The notes below the pieces were generated by a model. It was not told the DNA's origin and made no database searches. It saw nothing but the letters and a program-made list of their open reading frames with translations. Shown one piece after another: positions 23,915 to 35,822 of a stretch of DNA of 64,000 nt. The stretch is from Hevea brasiliensis (Eukaryota; Streptophyta; Magnoliopsida; Malpighiales; Euphorbiaceae). The position numbers and the translations under genes are program-made. Position 1 is the stretch's first letter, and the number at the start of each line of letters is the position of its first letter. The stretch is taken from NCBI RefSeq assembly GCF_030052815.1, contig NC_079498.1, positions 98,784,041 through 98,848,040 of the forward strand, written 5' to 3'.

Positions 23915-25110
23915 ATGGAAGAAGGGGATCACTCAGTTGAGCAGTCTGTTGAAGCTGAGGCACAAGAGGAAGCCCCAGCTTTACCGAATGTCAGTGGGTC
24001 AGTAGCACCAGCCCCACAAATGCCGCAGTTCCCTGCACAATTCGCACAGCAGATGGCGGCAATGTTTCAACAAATGGCTGGGGGTATGCCTGCTCAAGCT
24101 CCACCCCAACCACCTGTGGCACAACCACTGCCTCCAGCCAGACAATATGATAAATTACTGAAGTATGGGGCTGCAGAATTTAAGGGTACAGTGGACCCTT
24201 TAGAGGCAGAGCAATGGCTTGAAAGAATGGACAGAGTGTTTAAGAAATTGCACTGCCAAGATGAGCTGAAGTTTGAATACTCTGTGTCGCTACTGCGCAG
24301 GATGCGTATGGTGGTGGAAGACCATCCCCACGGCTTGGATGAACCACGAGTCTTGACTGGGATGACTTCATCGAGAGTTCGCAAATACATCCCAGATGCA
24401 TATGTTGATCAGAAACTGCAAGAATTTTTGAGTTTAAAACAAGGGAACCGATCAGTGGCAGAGTATGAGAGGGAGTTCTCCCGCCTGAGTCATTATGCTG
24501 GGAGTCTCCTTACTACCAGCAAGGTAAGGTGCAAGAGATTTGAAACGGGTTTGAAGCCCAGCATAAGGATGCAAGTTGTGGGATTTCGACACAGCAACTT
24601 CTCAGAACTTATGTCCCAAGCACTTGAACTGGAAAGAGTTGAAGCGAGCAACCCAGTGAAGGAAAAAGTCGAGAAATCGAGAAAAGACAAGGGGAAAGAT
24701 CGGTTGAGCGAGTTACGGTGCTACCTCTGGAAAGAAAAAGAAGTTTAGTGAACCCAGCAGGGGTCGAGGTGGAAGATTTGGTAGGGGCCGATTCTCTGGA
24801 CAGAGACCCCTAGGTCAGTCGTGATCAGCGAGGGTTCACATTACGCCCGCCCGTGAGACTTGTGGCAAGATTCATGGGGAATGCTATTGGGCCACTGGAG
24901 CCTGCTTTAAGCGTGGAGGCAACGGCCAAATAGCAAAAAACTTTACTAGTTCTCAGAGATATGGTCCAGATCCTACTACTGCCGATGGATATATTGCAGT
25001 CCTGCTCCCAGAGGTTCACAGTCATTTGGCAGAGGAAGAGGCAGAGGTAGAGGCACCTTTGCAGATCGAGCACGATTGGTCGATGCACAAGGAAGTGCGT
25101 CGGCAGAGTC
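23915..25110 (+). pseudogene. gag of the Tekay-like element, frameshifted
   Basis: Nucleocapsid-forming Gag. The open part runs 23915-24748 (277 codons): an acidic Pro/Gln-rich N-terminus, then the retrotransposon gag domain (YDKLLKYGAAEFKGTVDP...KYIPDAYVDQKLQEFLSLKQG). Around 24355-24385 the usual 'WDDFIEEF' segment is garbled by three single-base losses that together restore frame. A shift near 24715 ends the ORF, while basic residues and a zinc-knuckle relic continue in another frame (about 24780-24950). In that relic three of the CCHC ligands are substituted, one by R, the His by Q and the last by F. No functional Gag is expected. Confidence 0.82.
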
Positions 25111-25116
25111 TACACG

Positions 25117-28100
25117 ATGAGACAAAGAAGAAGAGGCCGAGACTTAGATGTGGTAGCTGGTACATTCTCTATCTCTGGTCAAGATGTATTTGTGTTGTTT
25201 GATCCGGGTTCAACTCATTCATATGTTAGTGCTAGCATAGTCAGTTCACTTGCTGTTCCATGTGTGCAAATGGGTTTTGAAGTGCTAGTAACTAGTCTGT
25301 TAGGACAAGAGGTCCGGGTCAACATAATCTATAGAGACTGTCCTTTGGTGATCCAAGGACATGTTTTCCTGTCAGACTTGATTGAAATGCCCTTCAGAGA
25401 GTATGATATCATCTTGGGCATAGATTGGTTAGCCAGGCATCATGCCATAATTGACTGTAGACTGAAGACAGTCACTTTTGGTCTCCCTTTGTATGGTGAT
25501 GTGGTAATATACGGGGAGAGGCATTTACTGCCATCAAACATCATTTCGGCTGCACTAGCCAGAAGAATGATCAGAAAGGGGTGTGAAGCATACTTGGCAC
25601 ATGTGATAGACACCCAAGTGGGGAGTCCAGCACTAAGGGACATCCCTACGGTATGTGACTTTCCGGATGTGTTTCCTGATAAATTGCCAGGATTACCTCC
25701 AGAAAGAGAGGTGCAGTTTGAAATTAATGTTATGCCTGGTGTGGATCCAATCTCCATAACGCCATATAGAATGGCACCTGCAGAATTGAAAGAGTTGAAA
25801 GTGCAGTTGCAAGAATTGCTTGATAAGGGCTTTATCCGCCCTAGTGTGTCACCTTGGGGAGCGCCAGTGTTGTTTGTAAAGAAGAAAGATGGCACTCTCT
25901 GGTTATGCATTGATTATCGGCAGTTGAATAAGGTGACAATAAAGAATAGATATCCATTGCCCCGCATTGATGACTTGTTTGATCAGTTGAGGGGTGCAGC
26001 TGTGTTCTCCAAAATTGACCTGAGATCAGGTTATTATCAGCTGAAGGTACAAGAGCAAAGTATTCCTAAAACTGCCTTCAGAACCCGCTATGGCCATTAT
26101 GAATTCCTAGTCATGCCATTCGGGTTAACTAATGCTCTGGCTGCTTTTATAGATCTAATGAACACTATTTTCAGACCACACCTCGACCAGTTTGTTGTGG
26201 TATTTATCGATGATATATTGGTCTATTCGAGGAATGCAGAAGAGCATGATAGACATCTGCGGATTGTACTGCAGACTTTGAGAGAGAAACAGCTATATGC
26301 CAAATTGTCGAAGTGTGAATTTTGGCTGAAGGAGATATCCTTTTTGGGGCATGTAGTATCAGAAGAGGGTATTAAGGTAGATCTTAGTAAGATTGAAGCT
26401 CTCCTTAATTGGAGGCCACCCAGAAATGTCACAGAGATTCGTAGTTTTCTGGGTTTAGCTGGATACTACCGTAGATTTGTGAAGGGATTTTCCATGTTGG
26501 CATCTCCATTGACCAAGCTGCTTAGAAAAGATGTAAAATTTCAGTGGACGGATAAATGCCAGCAGAGTTTTGATGAATTGAAGAGATGTTTGACTAAAGC
26601 TCCAGTCCTAACTTTACCTACCCCGGGTAAAGAATATACAGTTTATAGTGATGCTTCTCACAATGGGTTAGGCTGTGTGTTGATGCAAGATCGAAATGTC
26701 ATTGCCTATGCATCACGCCAGTTAAAACCGCATGAGAGGAATTATCCGACACATGATTTGGAGCTTGCAGCCATTGTGTTTGCTCTTAAGATCTGGAGAC
26801 ATTATTTGTATGGGGAGAAATGTTATATCTACACAGAGCTGAATTTGAGACAGAGGAGATGGTTAGAGTTGATAAAAGACTATGATTGTCTGATAGACTA
26901 TCAGCCAGGGAAAGCTAATGTTGTGGCTGATGCCTTAAGTCGCAAGACTTTGGCAAGTCTACGGATTACTCCTTTGTCTTTGGTACATGAGTTGAGATCA
27001 TTACATGCCAGCTTAGAGATTAGTGATGATGGGCAGACAGCAGTTGCATGGCATGTACAGCCAGTGTTGATTAATCAGATTAGAATGGCTGCTCAGAATG
27101 ATCAGAAGTATCAGAAGCTGATGGAAGAAGTCCAGCAGGGCAAGAAACCAGAATTCTCAATCAGAGATGACGGTCTATTGCTACACTAGGGCAGAATATG
27201 TGTTCCTAGTGATGTTGATTTGAAGCAGATCATTTTGAAGGAAGCACATGAGTCTCCTTTTGCCATGCACCCTGGTGGTACAAAAATGTATAGGGGGCTA
27301 AAGGAGCATTACTGGTGGATGGGTATGAAGAGAGATGTGGCAGAGTTTGTGTCCAAATGCCTAACTTGTCAGCAAATAAAGGCAGAGCATCAAGTACCCA
27401 CTGGGTTGTTACATCCACTACCAGTGCCGGAATGGAAATGGGAAAGAATAACAATGGATTTTGTGATGGGACTTCCGAGAACACAGAAGAGTCATGATGC
27501 AGTGTGGGTCATTGTTGACAGACTGACTAAGTCTGCTCATTTTCTGCCAGTTCGGATGGACTACAGTTTAGAAAGATTGGCCAAGTTATACATCGATGAG
27601 ATTGTGAGACTGCATGGAGTGCCAGTATCCATCGTGTCAGACAGAGATCCTAGGTTCACTTCTAGATTCTGGGTAGTCTTGAGAGCCCTAGGAACTAGAT
27701 TGAACTTGATCTTGCATTCCACCCACGCATGCATGGCGATGCGAGAGGGTAATTCAGATCTTGGAGGACATGCTACGGGCTTGTGTGATTGAGTTTGAGG
27801 GTAGTTGGGATACACACTTGCCTTTGATTGAGTTTGCTTACAACAACAGCTACCAATCAAGCATTGGGATGCCTCCATATGAAGCTTTGTATGGCAGGAA
27901 ATGTAGAACCCCGTTGTGTTGGGATGACGTGGGTGAAAGAAAAATGATCGGACCAAATTGTTCAACAGATCAAGAGAGAAAATCAAGGTGATCGTGGGTC
28001 GACTTAAAAGCGCATCAGGCCAAAAGTCCTATGTTGATTTGAAAAGAAGGGATATTGAGTATGCAATGGGTGAGAAAGTTTTCCTCAAAGTTTCTCCTTG

Positions 28101-28227
28101 GAAGAGGATTATGAGATTAGTAGAAAGGAAACTAAGTCCTCGTTTTATTGGGCCATATGAGGTTACGGAAAGAGTGGGTCCTTTGGCATATCGGTTGGCA
28201 CTACCTCGAGTTGGAAAAGATACATAA
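25117..28227 (+). pseudogene. pol of the Tekay-like element (PR-RT-RNase H-IN), broken
   Basis: The first open part (25117-27189) has protease ([20 protein letters not shown]), RT ([38 protein letters not shown]) and RNase H ([15 protein letters not shown], ending ADALSRK). In RNase H the conserved stretch after YIYT is missing in frame, removing a catalytic Asp. A TAG at 27187-27189 interrupts the frame. The same frame then reopens (27220-27792) with the integrase HHCC zinc finger ([19 protein letters not shown]) and the first two catalytic Asp (TMDF, SDRDPRF). A shift near 27725 moves the [10 protein letters not shown] glutamate region into another frame (open 27761-27991), and another shift near 27955 precedes the IN C-terminus (open 27958-28227, LSPRFIGPYEV). 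Confidence 0.9.
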
Positions 28228-28301
28228 TGTCTTCCATGTGTCTATGTTGAGGAGAGTCTTGATCGGACCCATCTCATGTACTACCAGTAGAAGAAATAGA
28301 A

Positions 28302-28484
28302 GTGAATCCAGACCTCACATATGAAGAAGAACCCATAAAGATTCTGGCTTATGAGGTGAAGCAGCTACGGAATAAGCAGATACCGTTGGTAAAAGTGCTG
28401 TGGAACCATCATTCGGGCCAAGAAGCTACTTGGGAACGAGAGGAGGACATGAGGAGACAACACCCACAGCTATTCAGAGATTGA
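28302..28484 (+). pseudogene. Chromodomain end of the polyprotein
   Basis: Sixty codons include IKILAYEVKQLRNKQIPLVK, then the VLW and EATWERE blocks and RRQHPQLF. This is the C-terminal chromodomain characteristic of chromoviruses, used to direct integration to modified chromatin. It is separated from the integrase by a shift and stops around 28228-28300. Confidence 0.85.
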
Positions 28485-28517
28485 TACCAGGTAAAAATTT
28501 TGAGACGAAATTTATTT

Positions 28518-28531
28518 AAGGGGGGAAGAAT
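28518..28531 (+). other. Polypurine tract
   Basis: AAGGGGGGAAGAAT immediately precedes the 3' LTR, the expected primer site for plus-strand synthesis. Confidence 0.85.
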
Positions 28532-31500
28532 TGTAACACCCCGTTTGTATAGCCTGGTAGATTTCACTGTTCCGGTGACCGGTGTCGGTCCGGACAATTA
28601 ATGGGATTAGGGCCACACTTAAGACAACATGAGAAGCCATAAACATAAATAATTAGTAATGTTTAATTAGTTAACTACAAATAAGAAAAACAGAACATAA
28701 GAGGTTAAACGAGCAGAGAGTCACAGCGATGAGTGACCTCCTCGGGAACGACTGCGAAGTCGTTTTAAACTCAAATTTTGAACCGTAAAAAGTGACGCTG
28801 CGGTCCTTAGGACCCTTATGAACACAGTGGAAAAGAGAAAATCATGAAAAAGAACTGTTAAGTTAGTCAAATAATTAGGTCAGGGAGCCGGAAGAAATAT
28901 TGGATTATTTGCAAACCGGGATGAACCTGCGAGGGGCAATTTGGTCAATTGACCCGAGTGACTCGACCTAATCATCAAATAAAATCGGAGAAAAGAAAAT
29001 TTCGGAATCGAGAATTAAATTAAAGAACTAATAGAAAAATAAAAAAAAAAAAGAGAAAAGGAAAGAGTTTGGAAAAGTCAAAAGTTATGACATCATGCAT
29101 GATGTAATAACTAAATTAATAAATTGAATTAATTAATTTGGATTTAGGGGTCTTCCATAAGCAAAAAAACGTGTAAAGGAAAACAAAAGGAAAAAAAAAA
29201 TTAGGATTTTCTTCTTCTTCTTCCATCAAGTGCCGCCCCACCTTCCTCCATACATTCTCTATGAAAGTGTTTCCCTTAAGCTTACACTAAGCTTAATTTC
29301 TCCTTACCCAACCTTAATAAACCTCATAAAAACATGGGAGAAGGACCAAACTGAAATTCTGGCAGCTTGAGAGGAGTATGATTTACATGAATATGATGCA
29401 ATTGAATGAGTTTAGAAACTTTACTTAGTTAAATGATTAACATTTAAACCATTAAAAGTAGTTAAAGGCATGAAAATGTTGAGTTAGGGTTTTCAATGTT
29501 AGGGTTTATGAACCAAAATTTGGAGAAATGCATAAATGGCATGTTTAACCTATTGTGAAATGAAATAATGGTCAATTACGACCAAATAAGTTGTGTGGGA
29601 ATGGTAGGAAATTAAACCAAATTCGTAGGTCAATGGTCATGCTGCTGGCAGCATGACCAAACCCACTTTGAAGGACCAAAACTCAAATTTTACAAGTCTA
29701 ATTGATATGCCACCAATTGGGGATGAAAATAGACATAAAAGAGCACAATTTTCATTGAGGAACCATGGCCAAAAACTGACCAAAACTTGGTGAAACAATT
29801 GACCAAAGTGAGTTGATAGCAGGCTGCCACTGCACTAAACTGACCAAATGAACAGTAACTATTCATTTGGTCATAACTCGAGTTAGACAGGTCAAATTGA
29901 CCTGAAATTTGGCCAGGGGTTAGAGGGCATATAGATCTAAAACTTTCATGAAGAACATCGCCCCAAATTATGCCATTAACCCATTCAGATTATTGAGCAA
30001 AGTTAGGTTACCAAACCTGCAACTCTGCAGAATTTTCATTGAGCAACAATATTTGGATGGCTATAACTCCCTCTAGAAAACTCGGATTTAGGCGATTCTT
30101 GAACCGATGGAAACCTAAGACATAGTACAACATTTCATATAAAGAAAGTGAGACCAAATTATGAACTTAACTTGATCAAATTATTGACCAAAGTTGGATC
30201 AAAAATCTGCCAGCACCTAAATTGCAGTATGAACAGTGCACGTGAACAGTAAACTTATTTTGGCCATAACTTGAGCTACAAAACTCCGATTGGGGTGATC
30301 CAAAAATGAGAATACACTTAAGACAATAAGGAACATTTTCTATGAAGGAAGTTTTGTCAAATTCCAACAGTAGATCGACCAATGGAATAGTGCAACTTCG
30401 GAGAACCAAAACCGAAAATTGGCAATTTTGCCAAAATGACCTAAGTTTTAAACAAATGACCAAAACCAACAAGTTTGGTGACCAAAATGTGGTATGTGGG
30501 TGAAGTTGGAGTTCCCATACCTATTAAGCCTTAGAAAGTCAATAATTTGACTTGAATAGTGCAGTGAATAGTAACCCGAAACACAAAATTTTGAGAACGT
30601 CGAATTTAACACGTTAGAGCTAGGTAAATGTGAAGTTAAGTTTATTTTGGAATTATTTTAAGTTTTAGTACTGAAACATTGGAAAATTTCGTGTTTCAGT
30701 GGAAAAGAATACCGGGACAGAACCCGAAGAGTCGAGTCAAGGCCAACGGGCGACTCGTTTGAGGTTTGTGCACAACATATACTTTTATAATCATCTTTTG
30801 CATATCATTTTGAATAATGTGAAATATTGGATTATGGCATTCTTATGATGTTTGATCTAAATTGTTGAAAGTTATTATGTATATTTGAAAAGACAATGTT
30901 TAGCAAATTGTTAAGATAAGTTTTGAAACCACAGTGTCATGACCACATATTTGAACACCTCACTAGCACGACTAGTGGGGGTAATTAGTTTCGAATTTTG
31001 ATTCCTTCTCTGGAGAAGTGTTGAGGTGTGCCAGTAGAAGAGGATGTGAATGGATATCTATATATTTGAGCTAGCTAGCCTTGTGATATGATTTCTCTTT
31101 AGCCTCTGGCTATTGAGATTCATGTGATTTCTCTTTAGCCTCTGGCTATTGAGATTCTATTTGTTTCGAATGGCATGATCTAGCTGTGGGTTTTGTGAAA
31201 TGTGTTTTGATACTTTGAAATGAACTTGGTTTACATTTAAAATCTCACCACGCATGATTTGTATTTCATTTTCATGTTTAGCCAAATCTTTGAATAAATG
31301 TGCTTTAAGTTTTGCATAAAGATTATTTTAGTATATTGTGCACCACTGAGTCCTAGTACTCAGCGATAGCTTTTATTGCTGTCGCAGATACAGAGATTAG
31401 AGGAGCAGCAGACTGAGCTGCTGAGTTGTGTGGAGTTATCAGCTTGAAGTCTTCGGGTATAATTTATACCCTAACTATAAATACTTCTTTTGATGTATAT

Positions 31501-32049
31501 ATTGCACATAAATGTATGGAAATGTAAAAGTGGGTCTTGAGCAGTTTGTATAAAATTTGTATAAGTTATAATATATATTGTGGTTTTGAAACTCTCTTAA
31601 TGTAAATGTTGTAATAATGTATCTAAATTGTTTTGTTTCAAATGAAACATGAATGATATTGATTGACAGTATTTTGAGAATTATTGAACTTGTGAATTTG
31701 AGAAATTGGTTGAGATTGAGTATGAAGTTGAAGCAGTGGTTAGAAAATTATTGGAAGTGCTTTTATTTCAGGTATTTGAAGAACTGGTTTCTCAAAATAC
31801 GGAGGGAACTCTATCAAAATTTTTATAAAATTTGCGTAAAAATAAAATGGGCAAAAAATATTAACTAGTTTTAGTTTAACTACATGTTTTAAGTACTTAT
31901 TAGAAAATGCTCACCACTTATCAAAAATAAGAAAATTGTTTTAAAATCCCTTGTAGGATACTTAATGAGTTATCGGTAGGTGAAGTGCGGTAGTTCATTA
32001 GGTATTCTACGGGATCATGTGATGCCTTACAGAGGGGTAAGGTGTGACA
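28532..32049 (+). repeat. 3' LTR of the Tekay-like element
   Basis: 3518 bases, collinear with 20204-23726 and differing by scattered substitutions and short indels. It ends GTGACA, directly before the right target duplication. Confidence 0.93.
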
Positions 32050-32054
32050 TATTC
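32050..32054. repeat. Target-site duplication, right
   Basis: tattc, identical to 20199-20203. Confidence 0.9.
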
Positions 32055-32643
32055 GGTCTTCATCTTCAGTCTTCATCCTCAAATTCCAAAAGAGCAAAAT
32101 CAAGATGTTTTTTGAATTTGATGATTTAGGTATTCAAAGGACATTCATGATTTCACTTTTTTGGGTTTTGAACATTTATGCATGCAATTTAATTCTTCGT
32201 CAACGAATTTTTTGGGCATATTTGGGTTTTGTTGATTTGAATTTTTAATTGTTATGTTTAGGGTTTGTTTATTAGAATTTGGTATTAGATTTCTTTTTTT
32301 TTAATTTTAGATTTAATTTCTACGTTGATTGTATTATGAAATTGCAAATGTAAACCGATATAGTTGTTATTTGTTGAAATTTTTGGTTTTTGAAATTGTA
32401 AATTTGAGAATAAATTGAATTTGTATAGTTGGTATTTATGTTTGTGATGCCTGTGATGGTGAATGTGGAAATTGGAATTGTGGAATGAGAAGCCGACTGA
32501 ATCGAACCGAATTGAATCGAATTAGTATGGTTCAATTTAATTCAATTTCTTTAGTTGTTCTGTTCAATTTGGTTTGTAAATTCATGATTTCAATTAATTC
32601 GATTTTAGCGATTCGGTTCAGTTCTATTCGATTTGAATTGAAT

Positions 32644-32749
<106 letters not shown>

Positions 32750-33855
32750 TTAGGCTATGCTTACTGCTTAATAATTATAAAAAAGTAATTATTAATTATT
32801 TGATAAAATATTATTAGTAACTATTGTTAATATGTTAAATGATCATTAATAGGTTTAATTTATTTTAAATAATTGTTACTAAAAAAGTAAATAATAATAG
32901 TAATTACATTTAAATTTATAATTATATAGTAATAAATAATTTTTTTTGTCTATAATTACAAATATCATTTCAACCATTATTTATAGCATGTTAATAATTA
33001 TTTATTATTTTTAATGACTAAAATAATTTGAATATGTAAAATTTAATTAGAAAAATTATAATTTGTTTATTAATGAATTTTAAGAGGGATATTTTAATTA
33101 ATTCAAATAAAAAAAATAAAATCAAAACAACTAAAAAAAGAAAAATCAAAAGTTGACATGTTAATCTCACTCGTAATATATTATTGACATGACATGTGAA
33201 TAATAATATATTCACCCAAATCAATTTCAGTCTTAAGAAAATTTTCACTTAATTTAAGAAATTAAATCTAAATTATAAAAATTAAAATGTTATATTTAAA
33301 TGTAATTGCAATTAAACGTTTATTTTTATTTTTTTTTAGTTTAGGGCATATAATTATAATTGTTTATTAAAATATAAAATCGGACCCGATTTCTAAAATC
33401 CGAAAAATTTTAAATAATTTTCTAAAATTTAAATAAAATAAAATATTAATATTTACCCACAAAATAATAAATTTAAAAATTAGGGGTGTTACAATTCATT
33501 ATTTCTTTTTTTTAATTTTATTTTTTATTTTTATTAAATATAATAATTATTCATAAATTTTCTAAATAAGATAAAGGGCAATTTAATCAATTTTTAATAT
33601 ATTTTTATAAAAATGATGTTCTTCAATTATTTTTTAAATTACTGTGCAATATATATAAATGCCACAGATAAAAATGAAGGTAGTACAAATTACAAAATAT
33701 CCATCTCTCCAATATCACACATACAAGGGTCTACTGAGAATGGAAGGAAACTAATATAGAGTACATAAGCAACGCTGACAATGCTAACCAAGGAGGGAAT
33801 TACTGGAGAGAATGATTCGTTTTGGCCTAGCTTTCCAGCATGAAGCTAAGAATCT

Positions 33856-33899
33856 GAAAGAAGAAGAAGAAGAAGAAGAAGAAGAAGAAGAAGAAGAAG
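33856..33899. repeat. (GAA)n microsatellite
   Basis: About 14 GAA/AGA triplets, just beyond the breakpoint of the truncated LRR gene. Confidence 0.9.
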
Positions 33900-34052
33900 G
33901 GAAATGCTTAGGCAATAACAAACTTATACCCTTCGTTTTTATGATTACATTACATACTTACATTGTGCTTAACAATTTAAAGTTTATGAATGTAGCAGAT
34001 TTTGGTCATGCAACATATGTCAGGCCCAGAAGAACATAATCAGGAACATAGC

Positions 34053-35822
34053 TTAGCCGAACCATTTTCTGCTCTTAGAGCAAGTGGACATGCCAGAAAT
34101 TGAACCACAGAGATGTGGATTGCCCAAGAAAGATAAGTTTGTGACTACATTGAAGATACCACCTGAGGGAATTGGTCCTCCAAAGTTGTTAAAAGAAAGA
34201 TTTAGAAAGCTGAGGGCTTGAAGCTTGTTCAGGCTTGTTGGGATCAATCCAGAAAGGTTGTTTCCTGAAACATCAATGGATTCCAGGTACTTTAGATCAC
34301 CAAGTGAATCAGGAAGGTTCCCTTGAAGAGAATTGTGCGAGAAATTTATCATTCTCAGTGCAGTGCAGTTTGATATCTCAGGGAATAAATTGCCAGTGAT
34401 GCTATTTGATGAAACATCTATTTCTTGAACTTTTTCCAGCTTGCTGAGCTCAACTGGCAATCGCCCGTCAAGATGATTATGCGAAAGGTTGAGAAATATC
34501 CTGATCTCGTGCAGTATTTCCTTAGGGATGCTCCCTGTCAATGCATTAAAGGACAAGTCTAGCTTGTAAAGATCACACTTTCCTAATTCTGGAGGAATAG
34601 TTCCTGAAAGGAGGTTGTTGTTGAGAAACATGGAATTCACCTGAACCAAATTCCCTAAACTTGGAGGGATTTCTCCAGAGAATTGATTATTTGATAGATC
34701 AAGCAGACTAAGTTCAGGTAATTGGCCTAACGCTGCTGGAATTGTACCAGTGAAAAAGTTGTGTGATAAGAAAAGTTGCTCTAAGTTGAGCAACTGACTG
34801 ATCTCTGCTGAAATGGTTTCGTTTAGAGAATTGGATGTCAAGTTCAGCACAATGAGATTAGAAAGGTAAGCTATATTTGAAGGAATTGATCCATAAATAT
34901 TGTTTTCTTGCAGCAGCATAGAATATAGTTGAGCACCAGGTCGGCCAATGGAATTGGGCAATCTTCCTCCAAGGCCCATGCCAGCCAGTTCTAGCTCTTC
35001 TAAGTCCGTGCAATTTCCAAGGGCAGTGAAGAATGGTTCAAGATTGGTATTATGATCATGACTGACCATTTCATTATACGATAAATGAAGTAGGAAAAGT
35101 GAAGGTAGCTTCCCGATAACATTTGCAGGTAATTCACCAGAAAGATGGTTAACTTCCACATCTACATTAAACAGTGAATTATTGGATAAGGATAAAGGAA
35201 GTTGTCCAGTTAGTTGATTGTTGTACAAATTTAAGGTCCATAGGTTTGGACAGTTTCCAATTCCTTCAGGAATTTTTCCTGTCAGGAAGTTGATGGACAG
35301 GTCAACGTTTCCTAATAAAGTGCAGTTTGAGAATAAGGAACGTGGAATTGGCCCAGTTAAATTGTTATCCATGAGAGTTACTAGGGAGAGTTCCGAAAGA
35401 AAGGCGAAGGATTCCGGTATTGAGCCATGTAGACTGTTCATGTCTAGCTGGAGATGATGCAGGTGATGAAGAGAAGAAAATTCAGGAGGAATAATGCCAT
35501 AGAAGTGATTGTCCATGAGGTTCAGGACTCGAAGGGACGTGAGATTTGAAAGAACAGGTGAAAGTTGCCCTGTGAGTTCTTTTCCCCCCAGTTCAAGTCG
35601 CACCACTCGGTGATAATTTTGGCCACATGTGACACCTGTGAAGTTGCACACATAGACAGCTCCAATCCAGTTTGCGAGAATGGCTCTGGGATCAGAAACT
35701 ATGCTGGTTTTAAATGCTAGAAGAGCATCCCTGTCTGTGAGCAAGGAGTAGTTTGAAACTGCAAAAGGGTGTGTTAAAATCCAGCAATGGATTAGCAGCA
35801 GGAGGAAAGCTAAGTAGGTCAT
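34053..35822 (-). CDS. Truncated LRR receptor paralogue (LRR-only), gene or pseudogene
   Basis: Close paralogue of the LRR kinase at 6731-10177, 589 residues from the ATG at 35822-35820 (MTYLAFLLLL). That start is preferred over the upstream ATG at 35960 because it aligns with the paralogue's signal peptide start. It keeps a signal peptide, the N-cap (WIGAVYVCNFTGVTC), about 20 LRRs and the C-terminal Cys pair (HLCGSISGMSTCS), then stops at WFG. The stop replaces a codon in the segment leading to the transmembrane helix. Only some 24 further bases (MFLIMF) remain similar, and sequence beyond about 34020 is unrelated. There is therefore no membrane span and no kinase. All upstream LRR sequence is open, so a secreted LRR protein is possible; a recent pseudogene is equally likely. 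Confidence 0.75.
   Translation of the reverse strand: MTYLAFLLLLIHCWILTHPFAVSNYSLLTDRDALLAFKTSIVSDPRAILANWIGAVYVCNFTGVTCGQNYHRVVRLELGGKELTGQLSPVLSNLTSLRVLNLMDNHFYGIIPPEFSSLHHLHHLQLDMNSLHGSIPESFAFLSELSLVTLMDNNLTGPIPRSLFSNCTLLGNVDLSINFLTGKIPEGIGNCPNLWTLNLYNNQLTGQLPLSLSNNSLFNVDVEVNHLSGELPANVIGKLPSLFLLHLSYNEMVSHDHNTNLEPFFTALGNCTDLEELELAGMGLGGRLPNSIGRPGAQLYSMLLQENNIYGSIPSNIAYLSNLIVLNLTSNSLNETISAEISQLLNLEQLFLSHNFFTGTIPAALGQLPELSLLDLSNNQFSGEIPPSLGNLVQVNSMFLNNNLLSGTIPPELGKCDLYKLDLSFNALTGSIPKEILHEIRIFLNLSHNHLDGRLPVELSKLEKVQEIDVSSNSITGNLFPEISNCTALRMINFSHNSLQGNLPDSLGDLKYLESIDVSGNNLSGLIPTSLNKLQALSFLNLSFNNFGGPIPSGGIFNVVTNLSFLGNPHLCGSISGMSTCSKSRKWFG

Larger units (their letters stand above)
20204..32049 (+). 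mobile_element. Full-length Ty3/gypsy chromovirus (Tekay/Del-like) retrotransposon
   Basis: An 11.85 kb element bounded by LTRs of 3523 and 3518 bases, both TGTAAC...GACA, with an exact 5-bp duplication (tattc). Features in order: PBS for tRNA-Met, gag, protease, RT, RNase H, integrase, chromodomain, PPT. The domain order RT-RH-IN is gypsy-type, and the C-terminal chromodomain places it among chromoviruses, which often target heterochromatin. The LTRs are almost collinear with scattered single-base differences, implying a fairly recent insertion. Yet the coding region carries a nonsense codon, several frameshifts and a lost zinc knuckle. It was therefore probably mobilised in trans, or it decayed soon after insertion. 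Confidence 0.93.

Noticed and set aside
33365..33492. Solo gypsy LTR ending GGGGTGTTACA
   Set aside because: Only the terminal motif fits; no 5' end or target duplication could be found, so it is only mentioned in the spacer entry.
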